From: G963422275 sp963422275
GTDB taxonomy: Bacteria; Pseudomonadota; Alphaproteobacteria; Rhodobacterales; Rhodobacteraceae
Length of the DNA: 64,000 nucleotides
Direction: 5' to 3'
NCBI GenBank assembly: GCA_963422275.1
Contig: OY729418.1
Coordinates: 372,001-436,000, forward strand
The position numbers and the translations under genes were made by a program. How positions within the stretch are numbered: position 1 is the first letter of the stretch; every line of letters starts with the position of its first letter. The notes beneath the pieces were generated by a model. It saw only the letters and a program-made list of their open reading frames with translations. It had not been told where the DNA came from and ran no database searches. This document shows, one piece after another, positions 27,411 through 36,154 of the stretch.

Positions 27411-28235
27411 CTAGCTCAACCAGCGCTTGCGCCGTCGATATGACCGTACATCCCGGTAACTCTTCCGGCCCTGCTCGGACATGCCGAGATAGAACTCCTT
27501 GACGTCGGGGTTTTCCCGAAGATCGGCGGCTGGCCCGTCCATCACAACGCGCCCATTCTCAAGAATGTAGCCGTAGCCAGCGAATCTCAACGCCACGTTG
27601 GTGTTCTGCTCTGCGAGCAGGAACGAAACCCCTTCCTTCTGGTTGAGGTCGCGAACGATCTCGAAGATCTCCTCGACAAGCATCGGCGCGAGCCCCATCG
27701 ACGGCTCATCGAGCAAAACCATCTCGGGTCGGGACATGAGGGCCCTGCCAATCGCGCACATCTGCTGCTCGCCGCCGGAAGTGTAGCCAGCCTGCGACTT
27801 TCGCCTGTCCTTCAGCTTCGGAAAGTACTGGTAAACCTTGTCGAGATCGTCGTTGACCGCATCCCGCCCGTCGGATCGCGTGTAGGCACCGGTCAGGAGA
27901 TTCTCCTCCACGGTGAGATGCTCGAAGCAGTGCCGGCCTTCCATGACCTGAATGACTCCGCGCTTCACGAGTTCGGCCGGATTCAGGCCCGCGACCGGAA
28001 TCCCGCGATAGGCAATGGTTCCCTTCGTGACCTCTCCACGTTCCGAATGCAGGAGATTGGACACCGCTTTCAGCGTCGTCGTCTTGCCTGCGCCATTGCC
28101 GCCGAGAAGTGCCGTGATCCCGCCCTTCGGCACCTTGAGGCTGATCCCTTTAAGCACCAGAATCACGTGACTGTAAATAACCTCGATGTTGCTTACATCG
28201 AGCAGAACTTCCGGAGCGGTGTCAGTGCTGTCCAT
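27411..28235 (-). CDS. livF: branched-chain-type ABC importer ATPase (LivF-like)
   Basis: ATP-binding subunit of a hydrophobic amino-acid/carboxylate (HAAT) importer. Walker A is GGNGAGKTTT, the signature is SGGEQQM, Walker B is MVLLDEPSMG, followed by the His switch region (LLAEQNTN). The C-terminus is extended by basic residues (YRRRKRWLS). The ATG at 28235 is preferred, and an upstream start at 28265 is possible. It is separated from the binding-protein gene by a gap with a strong hairpin, which probably lowers its expression relative to the binding protein. Confidence 0.92.
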   Translation of the reverse strand: MDSTDTAPEVLLDVSNIEVIYSHVILVLKGISLKVPKGGITALLGGNGAGKTTTLKAVSNLLHSERGEVTKGTIAYRGIPVAGLNPAELVKRGVIQVMEGRHCFEHLTVEENLLTGAYTRSDGRDAVNDDLDKVYQYFPKLKDRRKSQAGYTSGGEQQMCAIGRALMSRPEMVLLDEPSMGLAPMLVEEIFEIVRDLNQKEGVSFLLAEQNTNVALRFAGYGYILENGRVVMDGPAADLRENPDVKEFYLGMSEQGRKSYRDVRSYRRRKRWLS

Positions 28236-28272
28236 GCGCGGCGTCACAATTTCCCGGCACTGCACGGGGCAA

Positions 28273-28298
28273 GCTGGCCCGAGTCCCCCCGGGCCAGC
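28273..28298 (-). terminator. hairpin downstream of the Liv-type binding-protein gene
   Basis: GCTGGCCC and GGGCCAGC, an 8-bp perfect inverted repeat with a 10-base loop, lie 24 bp after the binding-protein stop and before livF. There is no U-tract, so it is more likely an mRNA-stabilising or partial-termination structure of the kind found after periplasmic binding-protein genes than a full terminator. Confidence 0.6.
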
Positions 28299-28321
28299 GA
28301 TTCAGATTGTCGAAGCGCACG

Positions 28322-29608
28322 TCAGCCGCAACGCTCTTCGATGTTGTTTTCCGCGGCGTAAGCAGCCGAATCCTCCAGAATCAGCGCTTCAATCACTTCC
28401 GTGTCCGAAGGGCCGAAATCCGTGATCAGCGTCCAGGTCTTGCTTGACGCGTCCCATTGCTGCACTGCGCCGAGTCCGGCGCCACGGTGGTTCTCGCAGG
28501 TTACGTTGAAAATCGGACCAAAGTTCGGCAACCCAAGGGCTTCCATCTTTTCGGTCGTTATCTCCAGCGCTTCCAGTCCGTCCCGCATCATTGATGGCGT
28601 GATGTCGGCGGCGGCATGGATTTCCTGTGCGGTTTTGGCTGCCTCGGACGCAAGCATCGCGGCATACATTCCCCGGTTGTAAAGCACGGTGCCGGTCTGA
28701 TCGCCGTTTCCGGCAGCCAAGCCGGCGTCGTAGACATAATTCTTGAGATCGTCGTAGACGGGGAAGCCGGTACCTGTGTTGTGCAGCGCAAGCGACTTGT
28801 ACCCGTGCGCGGCCTCTCCTGCCGGAAGGGTGTCGCTTTCCGAGCCGGACCACCACACTCCGATGAAGTTTTCCATCGGGAAGCGGATGTTAGCGGCTTC
28901 CTGGATCGCGACTTGGTTCATCACGCCCCAGCCCCACAGCAGAATGTAATCGGGCCGCTCGCGGCGAATCTGAAGCCATTGGGACTTCTGTTCCTGACCT
29001 GGATGGTCGACCGCCAGCAGCGTGAGCATGTAACCGTGCTTCTCAGACAGTGCCTCCAAAGTCCGGATCGGTTCCTTTCCATATGCAGAGTTGTGGTAAA
29101 CGAGCGCGATCTTCTTGCCTGAAATGTCATTGTCGTTCAGGGACAGTATGTGGTTGATCGCATGGCTCGCGCCATCCCAGTAGGTGGCCGGGAAATTGAA
29201 GATGTGGCTGAACACCTTTCCGTTGGCCGCAGACGTCCGGCCATAGCCCATTGAATGGACTGGAATGTCGTCGGCCGTTGCCTTCGGGATCAGTTGGTAG
29301 GTGATTCCTGTCGACAGGGGCTGGTAGACGAGAGATCCCAATCCCTTGGTGGACTCGTAGCATTCAACCCCCTTCTCGGTATTGTACGCGGTTTCGCATT
29401 CGACGAGATTCACCTTGACGCCTCCAATGCCTCCGTCACGCTCGTTCAGGAGAGTGAAGTAGTCGGCATATCCGTCGGCGAACGGAATGCCGTTCACGGC
29501 ATAGGGCCCAGTCCGGTAGCTAAGCGATGGGAAAACCAGATCCGCCAGCGTCGGGGAGCCGGAGATGGCAATGGCTGCGGCCGCAATGGCCAATAGAGTG
29601 CGTTTCAT
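28322..29608 (-). CDS. ABC transporter substrate-binding protein (branched-chain/aromatic acid type)
   Basis: Periplasmic binding protein, 428 residues. The ATG at 29608, after a GGAGG, opens a signal peptide (KRTLLAIAAAAIAISGSPTLA). The mature part has the periplasmic-binding fold of LivJ-type proteins (FPSLSYRTGPYAVNGIPFADG, KKIALVYHNSAYGKEP, PDYILLWGWGVMNQ). It delivers ligand to LivH/LivM. The flanking ligases suggest an aromatic or other carboxylate instead of leucine. A much longer open frame reaching 30667 overlaps livM and is not real. Confidence 0.92.
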   Translation of the reverse strand: MKRTLLAIAAAAIAISGSPTLADLVFPSLSYRTGPYAVNGIPFADGYADYFTLLNERDGGIGGVKVNLVECETAYNTEKGVECYESTKGLGSLVYQPLSTGITYQLIPKATADDIPVHSMGYGRTSAANGKVFSHIFNFPATYWDGASHAINHILSLNDNDISGKKIALVYHNSAYGKEPIRTLEALSEKHGYMLTLLAVDHPGQEQKSQWLQIRRERPDYILLWGWGVMNQVAIQEAANIRFPMENFIGVWWSGSESDTLPAGEAAHGYKSLALHNTGTGFPVYDDLKNYVYDAGLAAGNGDQTGTVLYNRGMYAAMLASEAAKTAQEIHAAADITPSMMRDGLEALEITTEKMEALGLPNFGPIFNVTCENHRGAGLGAVQQWDASSKTWTLITDFGPSDTEVIEALILEDSAAYAAENNIEERCG

Positions 29609-29667
29609 GTTGGACCTCCTAGATGATTGAATTACGTCGGACGTGGATCGCCCCGCTTCGCAGTGCA

Positions 29668-30744
29668 CTAGTATGGAAAAGGCCAGAGTCGCAGCTTTTC
29701 CTTGAGCAATCTCCATAGCATGGATAGCCCGTGCGGTTCCAGAATCAAAAACAGGACGATCAGGAGCCCGATGATGGCAAGCTCGATCTGGGCTGCCAAG
29801 CCTGTGTCCCAGCCGAATTCGCCAACCATCACGTTTTTCAGGAGAACCGGCATCAGAACCAGGAACGCGGCGCCGGCAAAGGAGCCGAAAACCGACCCCA
29901 GCCCTCCTATGATGATCATGAACAGAACGATGAACGACTTCTGGATGCCGAACGCCTCCGTCACCTCGACTGCGCCGAGATACACGGCGAAGAACAGCGC
30001 CCCCGAGATGCCAACGTAGAACGAGCTTGCGGCGAAGGCGCTCAGCTTTGCACGGAGAGGATCGACCCCGATGATTTCGGCGGCTATGTCCATATCCCTG
30101 ATCGCCATCCATTTCCGCCCGTTGGATCCTCGCGTCAGGTTGCGGGCCAGCCATGCGAGCGCCACGACAAAGACGAGACTGAACAGGTAGACCGCGGCGG
30201 GAGACGCGTTCGGGCCCGTTATGATAATGCCGAAGACAGTTCTCTCCGGTGCGGTGATCTGGCCAGAGGCGGAGTAGTTGTAGAACCAAGCCACCTTGTT
30301 GAACAACCAGACCAGAAAGAATTGCGCCGCGAGCGTTGCAACCGCGAGATAGAAGCCCTTGATGCGGAGCGACGGCAACCCGAACACAGTGCCCACGACC
30401 GCGGTGACTGCACCCGAGAGAATGATGCAGATGATTATGCTCAAGTCTGGAAACGATGTCATCAGCTTGTAGCACGCATAGGCTCCCACGGCCATGAAGC
30501 CTCCGGTTCCCAGTGACACCTGTCCACAATATCCGGTCAGGATGTTCAGCCCGAGAGCCGCGATGGAATACAGCAGGAACGGCAGGATCACGGCGTTCAG
30601 CCAGTAATCGTTGACCGCGAACGGGACCGCGAGGAACGCGAAAGCCAGAACGGCGAAGTAGCACCATCTGTCAAAGGCGATCGGGAACGACTGCAGCTCC
30701 GCTGCGTACGAATCCTTGAAGTCGCCTGCCTCCCGATAGAACAT
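29668..30744 (-). CDS. livM: branched-chain-type ABC permease (LivM-like)
   Basis: Inner-membrane subunit, 358 residues with about ten hydrophobic segments. LNILTGYCGQVSLGTGGFMAVGAYA is the family hallmark, and GSNGRKWMAIRDMDIAAEIIGVDP is the cytoplasmic EAA-like loop contacting the ATPases. The ATG at 30744 lies 2 bp after the livH stop, so the two permeases are coupled. The N-terminal 30 residues before the first helix are slightly longer than in LivM of enterobacteria, which is common in this operon type. Confidence 0.93.
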   Translation of the reverse strand: MFYREAGDFKDSYAAELQSFPIAFDRWCYFAVLAFAFLAVPFAVNDYWLNAVILPFLLYSIAALGLNILTGYCGQVSLGTGGFMAVGAYACYKLMTSFPDLSIIICIILSGAVTAVVGTVFGLPSLRIKGFYLAVATLAAQFFLVWLFNKVAWFYNYSASGQITAPERTVFGIIITGPNASPAAVYLFSLVFVVALAWLARNLTRGSNGRKWMAIRDMDIAAEIIGVDPLRAKLSAFAASSFYVGISGALFFAVYLGAVEVTEAFGIQKSFIVLFMIIIGGLGSVFGSFAGAAFLVLMPVLLKNVMVGEFGWDTGLAAQIELAIIGLLIVLFLILEPHGLSMLWRLLKEKLRLWPFPY

Positions 30745-30746
30745 TG

Positions 30747-31766
30747 CTACACTCTCTCGATGATTCTTTCGCCGAACAATCCCTGGGGCCGAAACACCAG
30801 GAAGACCAATGCAAGCATGTAGGCGAACCAGTTCTCCGTCGCGCCGCCGAGAAAGGGCGCCCCGATCAGGAATTCAAACATTTTCTCGCCGACCCCGACA
30901 ATGAGCCCGCCGACAATCGCACCGGGAATTGAGGTGAACCCTCCGAGCATGAGGACGGGCAGCGCCTTCAGCGCGATCAGGGAAAGCGAAAACTGGACGC
31001 CGGACTTTGATCCCCACATGATGCCCGCGACGAGTGCCACCAGCCCGGCGATGGTCCAGACGATGACCCAGATCGTCCGCAGCGATATCCCGACCGAAAG
31101 GGCCGCCTGGTGGTCGTCGGCCACGGCGCGGAGCGCACGGCCGGTCTTCGTGTACTGCGAAAACGCAACAAGGCTGGATACAAGCGCAATGGCGAGGACG
31201 GTCGCCCAGATGTCCAAGTTGTCAATATAAAAACCGAAGAAATCGTCGCCGCCGAGAAACGCTGTCTTCTCCTCGATCCAAATGTTGCCTCCCTGCGGGA
31301 TTCCGACATCGAGATCCTTGATCTCGGCGCCCCACATGAGGTCGCCGAAACCCTCCATGAAGAACGCCAGGCCAATTGTCGCCATAAAAAGGATGATGGG
31401 TTCCTGATTGACGAGATGCCGGAGAACGAGCCGCTCCACCAGCCATGCGAAAACGAACATCATGCACAGAGCGAAGACAATCGCGACTATGGCCGGCAGG
31501 TTCCAGCCGAAGTGATGAATGTCCGTCCCGAAGACGGCATTGATCAATTGCGCGAACGGGACCTGACCATCCTGGAAGCCAACCAGCGTAAGCGCGGCGA
31601 ACAGCGCCATCGTTCCCTGCGCATAGTTGAAAATGCCGGAGGCCTTGAAGATCAGGACAAAGCCGAGCGCGACCAGCGAATAGAGGACGCCGGCCATGAG
31701 CCCGTTCAAGATGACCTCGAGCCCGAAAAACAGGTCAGCCACGATCCCGATTCCCCCACCTGCCAT
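30747..31766 (-). CDS. livH: branched-chain-type ABC permease (LivH-like)
   Basis: Inner-membrane subunit with eight or more hydrophobic segments. LNGLMAGVLYSLVALGFVLIF opens the protein and ALRAVADDHQAALSVGI is the ATPase-contact loop. ALPVLMLGGFTSIPGAIVGG is the conserved late helix. I start it at the ATG at 31766. Upstream starts to 31844 add residues unlike the family. It pairs with LivM to form the channel and uses both LivF- and LivG-type ATPases of this operon. Confidence 0.92.
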   Translation of the reverse strand: MAGGGIGIVADLFFGLEVILNGLMAGVLYSLVALGFVLIFKASGIFNYAQGTMALFAALTLVGFQDGQVPFAQLINAVFGTDIHHFGWNLPAIVAIVFALCMMFVFAWLVERLVLRHLVNQEPIILFMATIGLAFFMEGFGDLMWGAEIKDLDVGIPQGGNIWIEEKTAFLGGDDFFGFYIDNLDIWATVLAIALVSSLVAFSQYTKTGRALRAVADDHQAALSVGISLRTIWVIVWTIAGLVALVAGIMWGSKSGVQFSLSLIALKALPVLMLGGFTSIPGAIVGGLIVGVGEKMFEFLIGAPFLGGATENWFAYMLALVFLVFRPQGLFGERIIERV

Positions 31767-31855
31767 CCATTCGGAATGGACAATGTCGTTGCATCGCCGC
31801 ATCAAGATGTGTCCGAACGCGCACATTGCCGACTGGCTGCGCACTCCAGCATTGC

Positions 31856-32692
31856 CTAATCATGCGCAACCCCCAGATACGCATCGATGACCGCCTGGCT
31901 GCCGCGAACTTCGTCAGCCGTTCCGTCTCCAATCTTGCGACCGTAGTCCATGACGACTATCCGGTCGGCAAGGTCCATGACCACTCCCATATCATGCTCG
32001 ATAAGCGCAATTGTTGTCCCGAACTCATCGTTCACGTCCAGGACAAACCGCGACATGTCCTCTTTCTCCTCGATGTTCATGCCCGCCATAGGCTCGTCAA
32101 GCAGCAGCAGCCGCGGCTCCATCGCCAAAGCCCTGCCAAGCTCGACCCGCTTCTGAAGTCCGTACGGCAGCCTGCCGACTGGCGTCTTCCTGATTGCCTG
32201 GATTTCCAGAAAGTCTATGATCTTCTCGACCGCCTCGCGGTTTTCGATCTCCTCCTTCTGAGCGCTGCCCCACCAGACCATCTGGCTCAAGATCCCGCGT
32301 TTCATGCGCGTAAGCCGCCCTGTCATGATGTTCTCCAGAGCCGACATCCCGTGGAAGAGAGCGATGTTCTGGAATGTGCGAGCGATTCCGTGACGGGCGA
32401 TCTGGTGTGGCCTGAGCTGCTCCCTCCTTTTGCCATCGAACCAGATTTCTCCCTCCTGCGGATGGTAGAACCCGTTGATCACGTTGAGCATCGACGACTT
32501 TCCCGCTCCGTTCGGCCCGATGATGGCGCGGATTTCTCCCGGCAAGATGTCGAAGGAGACCTCGCGAATGGCCTCCACGCCTCTGAAGCGGAGGGTGATG
32601 CCTCGCATCTCGATCACGGGTTGAACCTCGTTCCGTGCCTCGATTCGGTTTCCGTTCACCATTGCGGGGCTGTTGGGCGAAGTTTCGGTCAT
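31856..32692 (-). CDS. livG: branched-chain-type ABC importer ATPase (LivG-like)
   Basis: ATPase subunit, 278 residues. Walker A is GPNGAGKSSM, the LivG-specific insert GIARTFQNIALFHGMSALENIM is present, the signature LPYGLQKRVELGRAL replaces the usual LSGGQ (normal for this subtype), and Walker B is LLLLDEPMAGM with the following IEHDM. Its ATG at 32692 overlaps the stop of the acyl-CoA synthetase gene (ATGA), which implies coupling. An in-frame extension to 32944 overlaps that gene and is rejected. Confidence 0.93.
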   Translation of the reverse strand: MTETSPNSPAMVNGNRIEARNEVQPVIEMRGITLRFRGVEAIREVSFDILPGEIRAIIGPNGAGKSSMLNVINGFYHPQEGEIWFDGKRREQLRPHQIARHGIARTFQNIALFHGMSALENIMTGRLTRMKRGILSQMVWWGSAQKEEIENREAVEKIIDFLEIQAIRKTPVGRLPYGLQKRVELGRALAMEPRLLLLDEPMAGMNIEEKEDMSRFVLDVNDEFGTTIALIEHDMGVVMDLADRIVVMDYGRKIGDGTADEVRGSQAVIDAYLGVAHD

Positions 32693-34650
32693 GCGGCCTT
32701 CCGAACAGACTCGACGGTCTTGGCGTCCCTTATCTCCAAGGTCGCCGCAATCGATCCTCTTCGACCGTCCTCGTAGGTCACTTCGGTGTCCACGAACACC
32801 TCGCTGGATCCGTCGTACAGGGCATCGACCAAAGTGGAGTACTTCTCGTCTATGACGTGGCGGCGGACCTTTCGGGTTCTCGTGACCTCTCCGTCGTCTG
32901 CATCCAGTTCCTTGTGCAGAATGACAAATCTGTTGACTTGGCAACCCGCGAGCGATTCGTCATTTGCAAGTTCGGCGTTCATTTCCTCGATGTGACCTTG
33001 GACCATTTCGTACACCTGCGGGTGGGCCGCCAGTTCCTGGTAGGACGCGTAAGCGACGTTGTTGCGCTCGGCCCAGTTGCCGACGGCGGTCAGGTCGATG
33101 TTGATCAGGGCCGTGCACCTGTTCCGCCCGGCGCCGAACACGACCGCCTCGAGTATGTTCGGGTAGAACTTCAGCTTGTTCTCGATGTATTTCGGTGCGA
33201 ACATTCGCCCGTCCGCGGTCTTGCCGACATCCTTGGCGCGATCGATAATGCGAAGGTGGCCTGTATCCTGCTCAAGGAATCCTGCGTCTCCGGTCGCGAC
33301 CCACCCTTCAGCATCCTTGGTGTTTCGGGTGCTCGCCTCGTTCTTGTAATACTCGACAAATACGCCCGGCGACCGATAAAGCACTTGCCCGTCGTCGTCG
33401 ATCCGGATCTCGACATCCAGACTGGGAACGCCGACCGTATCGGGTCGGACGTCACTGTCGGACTGCTGGGTAATGAAGACGCTGGCCTCGGTCTGCCCGT
33501 ACAGCTGCTTGAGATTGACCCCGATCGCCCGGAAGAAATTGAAGATATCCGGGCCGATCGCCTCTCCCGCCGTGTATCCTATCCGCATGCGCGAGAGTCC
33601 GAGATTGTTCTTGAGCGGGCCGTAGACCAACAGGTTTCCGATCCAGTATTTCAGGCGCTGGGCGAAGCCGACCCGTTCGCCGCTCAAGAGTTTGGGACCG
33701 ACTTTTCTGGCGTGCGCGACGAAATGTTCGTACATCCAGCGCTTCAGCCGTGCGGCATCTGCCATTCTTACCGTTACGCTCGTGAACATTTGCTCGAAGA
33801 TGCGAGGCGGCGCGAAAAAATAGGTTGGACCGATCTCCTTGAGGTCAGCGCGCACGGTGTCTTCGCTTTCCGGACATGCCACGCAGAAGCCTGCAAGGTG
33901 AGCCTGCACCATGGAAAACATGTAGTCGCCAACCCACGCCATCGGCAGATAGGCGATGACGAGGTCGGTTTCGCGCAGGCGATCGAATTCGCAGGAGTTT
34001 CTCGCCGTGTCGATAATGTTCCGGTTGGAGAGAACCACGCCTTTCGGGCGCCCCGTGGTGCCCGAGGTGTACAGCATCACGCATTTGTCGTCCGGCCCTT
34101 GGGCCGCGCGCCGCCTGTCCAGTTCCTTGCGCGCCGCTTTGGAGGCAGCCTGCCCCGCCGAAAGGACTTCGACGTAATCGTGCAGCCGGTCCCGGCTGTA
34201 TTTCCGCATTCCCCGAGGGTCCAGGAAGATCACATGCTCCAGCGCGGTCAGCCTCTCCTGCACCGACAGTACCTTGTCGACCTGCTCTTGGTCCACCGCC
34301 ACGACAAACCGCGCCTCGCAGTGGTCAAGGACGAACGCCAGCTCCTCGGCTGCAGAATCTTGGTAGACGGGCACCGGAAAAGCGCTGGCCGACTGGGCCG
34401 CTGTCATCGCGAAATAGAGACGCGGCCGGTTTCGGCCGATGATCGCCACATGGTCTCCTTCGCCCAGTCCGCAGCCAATCAGTCCTAGCGCAAGATCGGT
34501 CACTTCGCTGGCGGCCTCGCTCCATGTCCAGCGCTGCCAGATGCCGAATTCCTTTTCCATGTACGCGGGACGGCTTCCGAACCGCACCGAGTTGCTCACC
34601 AGAATTTTCGGGATGGTGTCAAGCGAACGTTCCGAAGCGCTGTCCGCCAC
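32689..34650 (-). CDS. long-chain-type acyl-CoA synthetase, AMP-forming
   Basis: A 653-residue ANL-superfamily ligase that activates a carboxylic acid to its CoA thioester through an acyl-AMP. The ATP-binding P-loop is YTSGTTGRPKGV, followed by LKQLYGQTEASVF, GWVATGDAGFLEQ, DRAKDVGKTADG and a C-terminal TRTRKVRRHV holding the catalytic Lys region. It heads the leftward operon with the Liv-type importer, so the ligand is probably trapped as CoA ester on entry. The PaaK-type ligase at the other end gives the operon two different activating enzymes. The promoter should lie within 34651-34851. Confidence 0.92.
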   Translation of the reverse strand: MADSASERSLDTIPKILVSNSVRFGSRPAYMEKEFGIWQRWTWSEAASEVTDLALGLIGCGLGEGDHVAIIGRNRPRLYFAMTAAQSASAFPVPVYQDSAAEELAFVLDHCEARFVVAVDQEQVDKVLSVQERLTALEHVIFLDPRGMRKYSRDRLHDYVEVLSAGQAASKAARKELDRRRAAQGPDDKCVMLYTSGTTGRPKGVVLSNRNIIDTARNSCEFDRLRETDLVIAYLPMAWVGDYMFSMVQAHLAGFCVACPESEDTVRADLKEIGPTYFFAPPRIFEQMFTSVTVRMADAARLKRWMYEHFVAHARKVGPKLLSGERVGFAQRLKYWIGNLLVYGPLKNNLGLSRMRIGYTAGEAIGPDIFNFFRAIGVNLKQLYGQTEASVFITQQSDSDVRPDTVGVPSLDVEIRIDDDGQVLYRSPGVFVEYYKNEASTRNTKDAEGWVATGDAGFLEQDTGHLRIIDRAKDVGKTADGRMFAPKYIENKLKFYPNILEAVVFGAGRNRCTALINIDLTAVGNWAERNNVAYASYQELAAHPQVYEMVQGHIEEMNAELANDESLAGCQVNRFVILHKELDADDGEVTRTRKVRRHVIDEKYSTLVDALYDGSSEVFVDTEVTYEDGRRGSIAATLEIRDAKTVESVRKAA

Positions 34651-34851
34651 GACAAACCTCCTCTCGCTCGCTCCTGCGCGGTGTCATGCACGAACCAGGG
34701 CAACGTGCCAAGCCCAAGCCCGCGCAAGGGCGTTTAATCGCAAGTTGCGCACTCTTCAAGAGCGTAATTCGCCCGGAGACCAGCAGCTTACCCAAATCCA
34801 GGGAGACCGCCCTGCCGTTGCCCAGTTTTCCGCCTCTGGCTCGAACACGCG

Positions 34852-35292
34852 TCAGGTTTGCCCCTGCAGGTTTGCCAGCACATCGAAGCCAAGCTGCCTG
34901 AACACGTCCACATTGTCGATCATGACCCAGTTCTCGCTCAGCTTTCCCTCCCGAACCAGCCAGAAATCGGAGAACCGCATTCGCATTTTTCGCCCGGTGG
35001 GCGGAAACCCCAGGTAATTGCCCTTGTGCGTACCCGTCAGGAAACCTGTCGCGGCAACCCAAGTTCCATCGGCAAACTCTATGTCGTTCTTTGCGTGGTA
35101 GTCGGGAAACGCCCTGTAGAAAGGGCGCAGAACATCGTTCTTGAAACCGTCAAGCCCATGGATTGACCCGAACCCGGGCGGTCCGTGCCAAATCATGTCC
35201 TCATGCCAGTATCTGTCGTGTGCCTCGATGTCCTGGGCGTTCAACGCCTCATACATCTTTTGCACAAGCTGAAGGTTTTGTTCGGCAGACAT
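34852..35292 (-). CDS. NTF2/SnoaL-fold protein, single domain
   Basis: A 146-residue ester-cyclase/SnoaL-like protein. VQKMYEALNAQDIEAHDRYWHEDMIWHGPPG is the typical entry into the cone-shaped NTF2 fold, and LTGTHKGNYLGFPPTGRKMRMRFSDFW is the conserved second half seen in the ester-cyclase group. Such proteins bind or isomerise small hydrophobic molecules, and the actual substrate is unknown. It ends the sugar-type ABC operon, 25 bp after the second permease. Its WHEDMIW.GP motif recurs in the second domain of the protein at 45365-46366, so the two are related. Confidence 0.85.
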   Translation of the reverse strand: MSAEQNLQLVQKMYEALNAQDIEAHDRYWHEDMIWHGPPGFGSIHGLDGFKNDVLRPFYRAFPDYHAKNDIEFADGTWVAATGFLTGTHKGNYLGFPPTGRKMRMRFSDFWLVREGKLSENWVMIDNVDVFRQLGFDVLANLQGQT

Positions 35293-35317
35293 CTCTTCAA
35301 TCCATCTCCGTTCCTGA

Positions 35318-36154
35318 TTACCCTTTCACTGCGCCAGCCGTCATTCCTGCCACGATCTGCCGCTGGAAGACGTAAATGAGGATCACGATCGGCACCGTGA
35401 CCGACACCGCGCCGGCAATGCCATGCATCAACCTTTCCAGACTCTTGTTCTGCCCCATGTAGTTTCCCAGCGCCGCTGTCATCGTTGTCATCTCGCCGTT
35501 CATCAGCTGGCTGGCTATGAGGAAGTCGTTGTACGCGAGCAAGAAGGAGAACAGGCCTGCGGTTATGACTCCAGGCCACATCACCGGAATGATCACGAGC
35601 CGGAACGCTTTCCACCTGGAGCATCCATCGATCATCGCGGCCTCGTCGAGCTCTTGGGGAATGTTCAGGAAAAACGCCCTGAGCATCCAGATTGTGAATG
35701 GCTGGTTGATGGCGACAAGCACAATGACGAGGGTCTCGTAGCGGCTCCAGATTCCCAGCTCGAAGAACGTCGGCTTGTAGGCGGTCAGCAAGACCACATG
35801 CGGGAGCGCCCTGAACACGAGGGCAGCGACGAGCAGCCAGAAGCCGAGCGAACCCCTGTACCGAGCCAGCGCGTAGCCCGCGAGGCAACCAATGGTCAGG
35901 GACACCGAAATCGTCGCCAGAGTAACGATTGTCGTGTTCACGGCATAGCGCCAGAAGTTGTCCTCCACCCAGATGTGGCGAAAATTCGCGAGAGTCATCG
36001 GGGCGAACAGGCTCGGCGAGGAGGAGAACGCATCGACCGGCGCGCGAAACGAGATCAGGAACATCCAGAAGAACGGAAAGACGGCGAGGACTGTCCAGAC
36101 AAACAGCCCGCCTCCGGTGACGCTCCTCAGCCAGATCGGTCTGCGACCCCTCAT
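35318..36154 (-). CDS. ABC sugar-type permease (MalG-like)
   Basis: Inner-membrane permease of the CUT1 class, 278 residues and six hydrophobic segments. The EAA loop is PQELDEAAMIDGCSRWKAFRLVIIPVMWPG, the ATPase docking site. Its ATG at 36154 overlaps the stop of the partner permease. It imports an unknown ligand delivered by the binding protein encoded at 37277-38521. The operon shows no ATPase gene, so it must borrow one. Confidence 0.92.
   Translation of the reverse strand: MRGRRPIWLRSVTGGGLFVWTVLAVFPFFWMFLISFRAPVDAFSSSPSLFAPMTLANFRHIWVEDNFWRYAVNTTIVTLATISVSLTIGCLAGYALARYRGSLGFWLLVAALVFRALPHVVLLTAYKPTFFELGIWSRYETLVIVLVAINQPFTIWMLRAFFLNIPQELDEAAMIDGCSRWKAFRLVIIPVMWPGVITAGLFSFLLAYNDFLIASQLMNGEMTTMTAALGNYMGQNKSLERLMHGIAGAVSVTVPIVILIYVFQRQIVAGMTAGAVKG

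Noticed and set aside
28322..30667. 781-codon minus-strand frame
   Set aside because: Only the part from 29608 is the binding protein. The rest overlaps livM in another frame.
30747..34650. Plus-strand frames of 249-617 codons opposite the Liv operon
   Set aside because: Each is antisense to a gene with full family motifs. They are composition artefacts.
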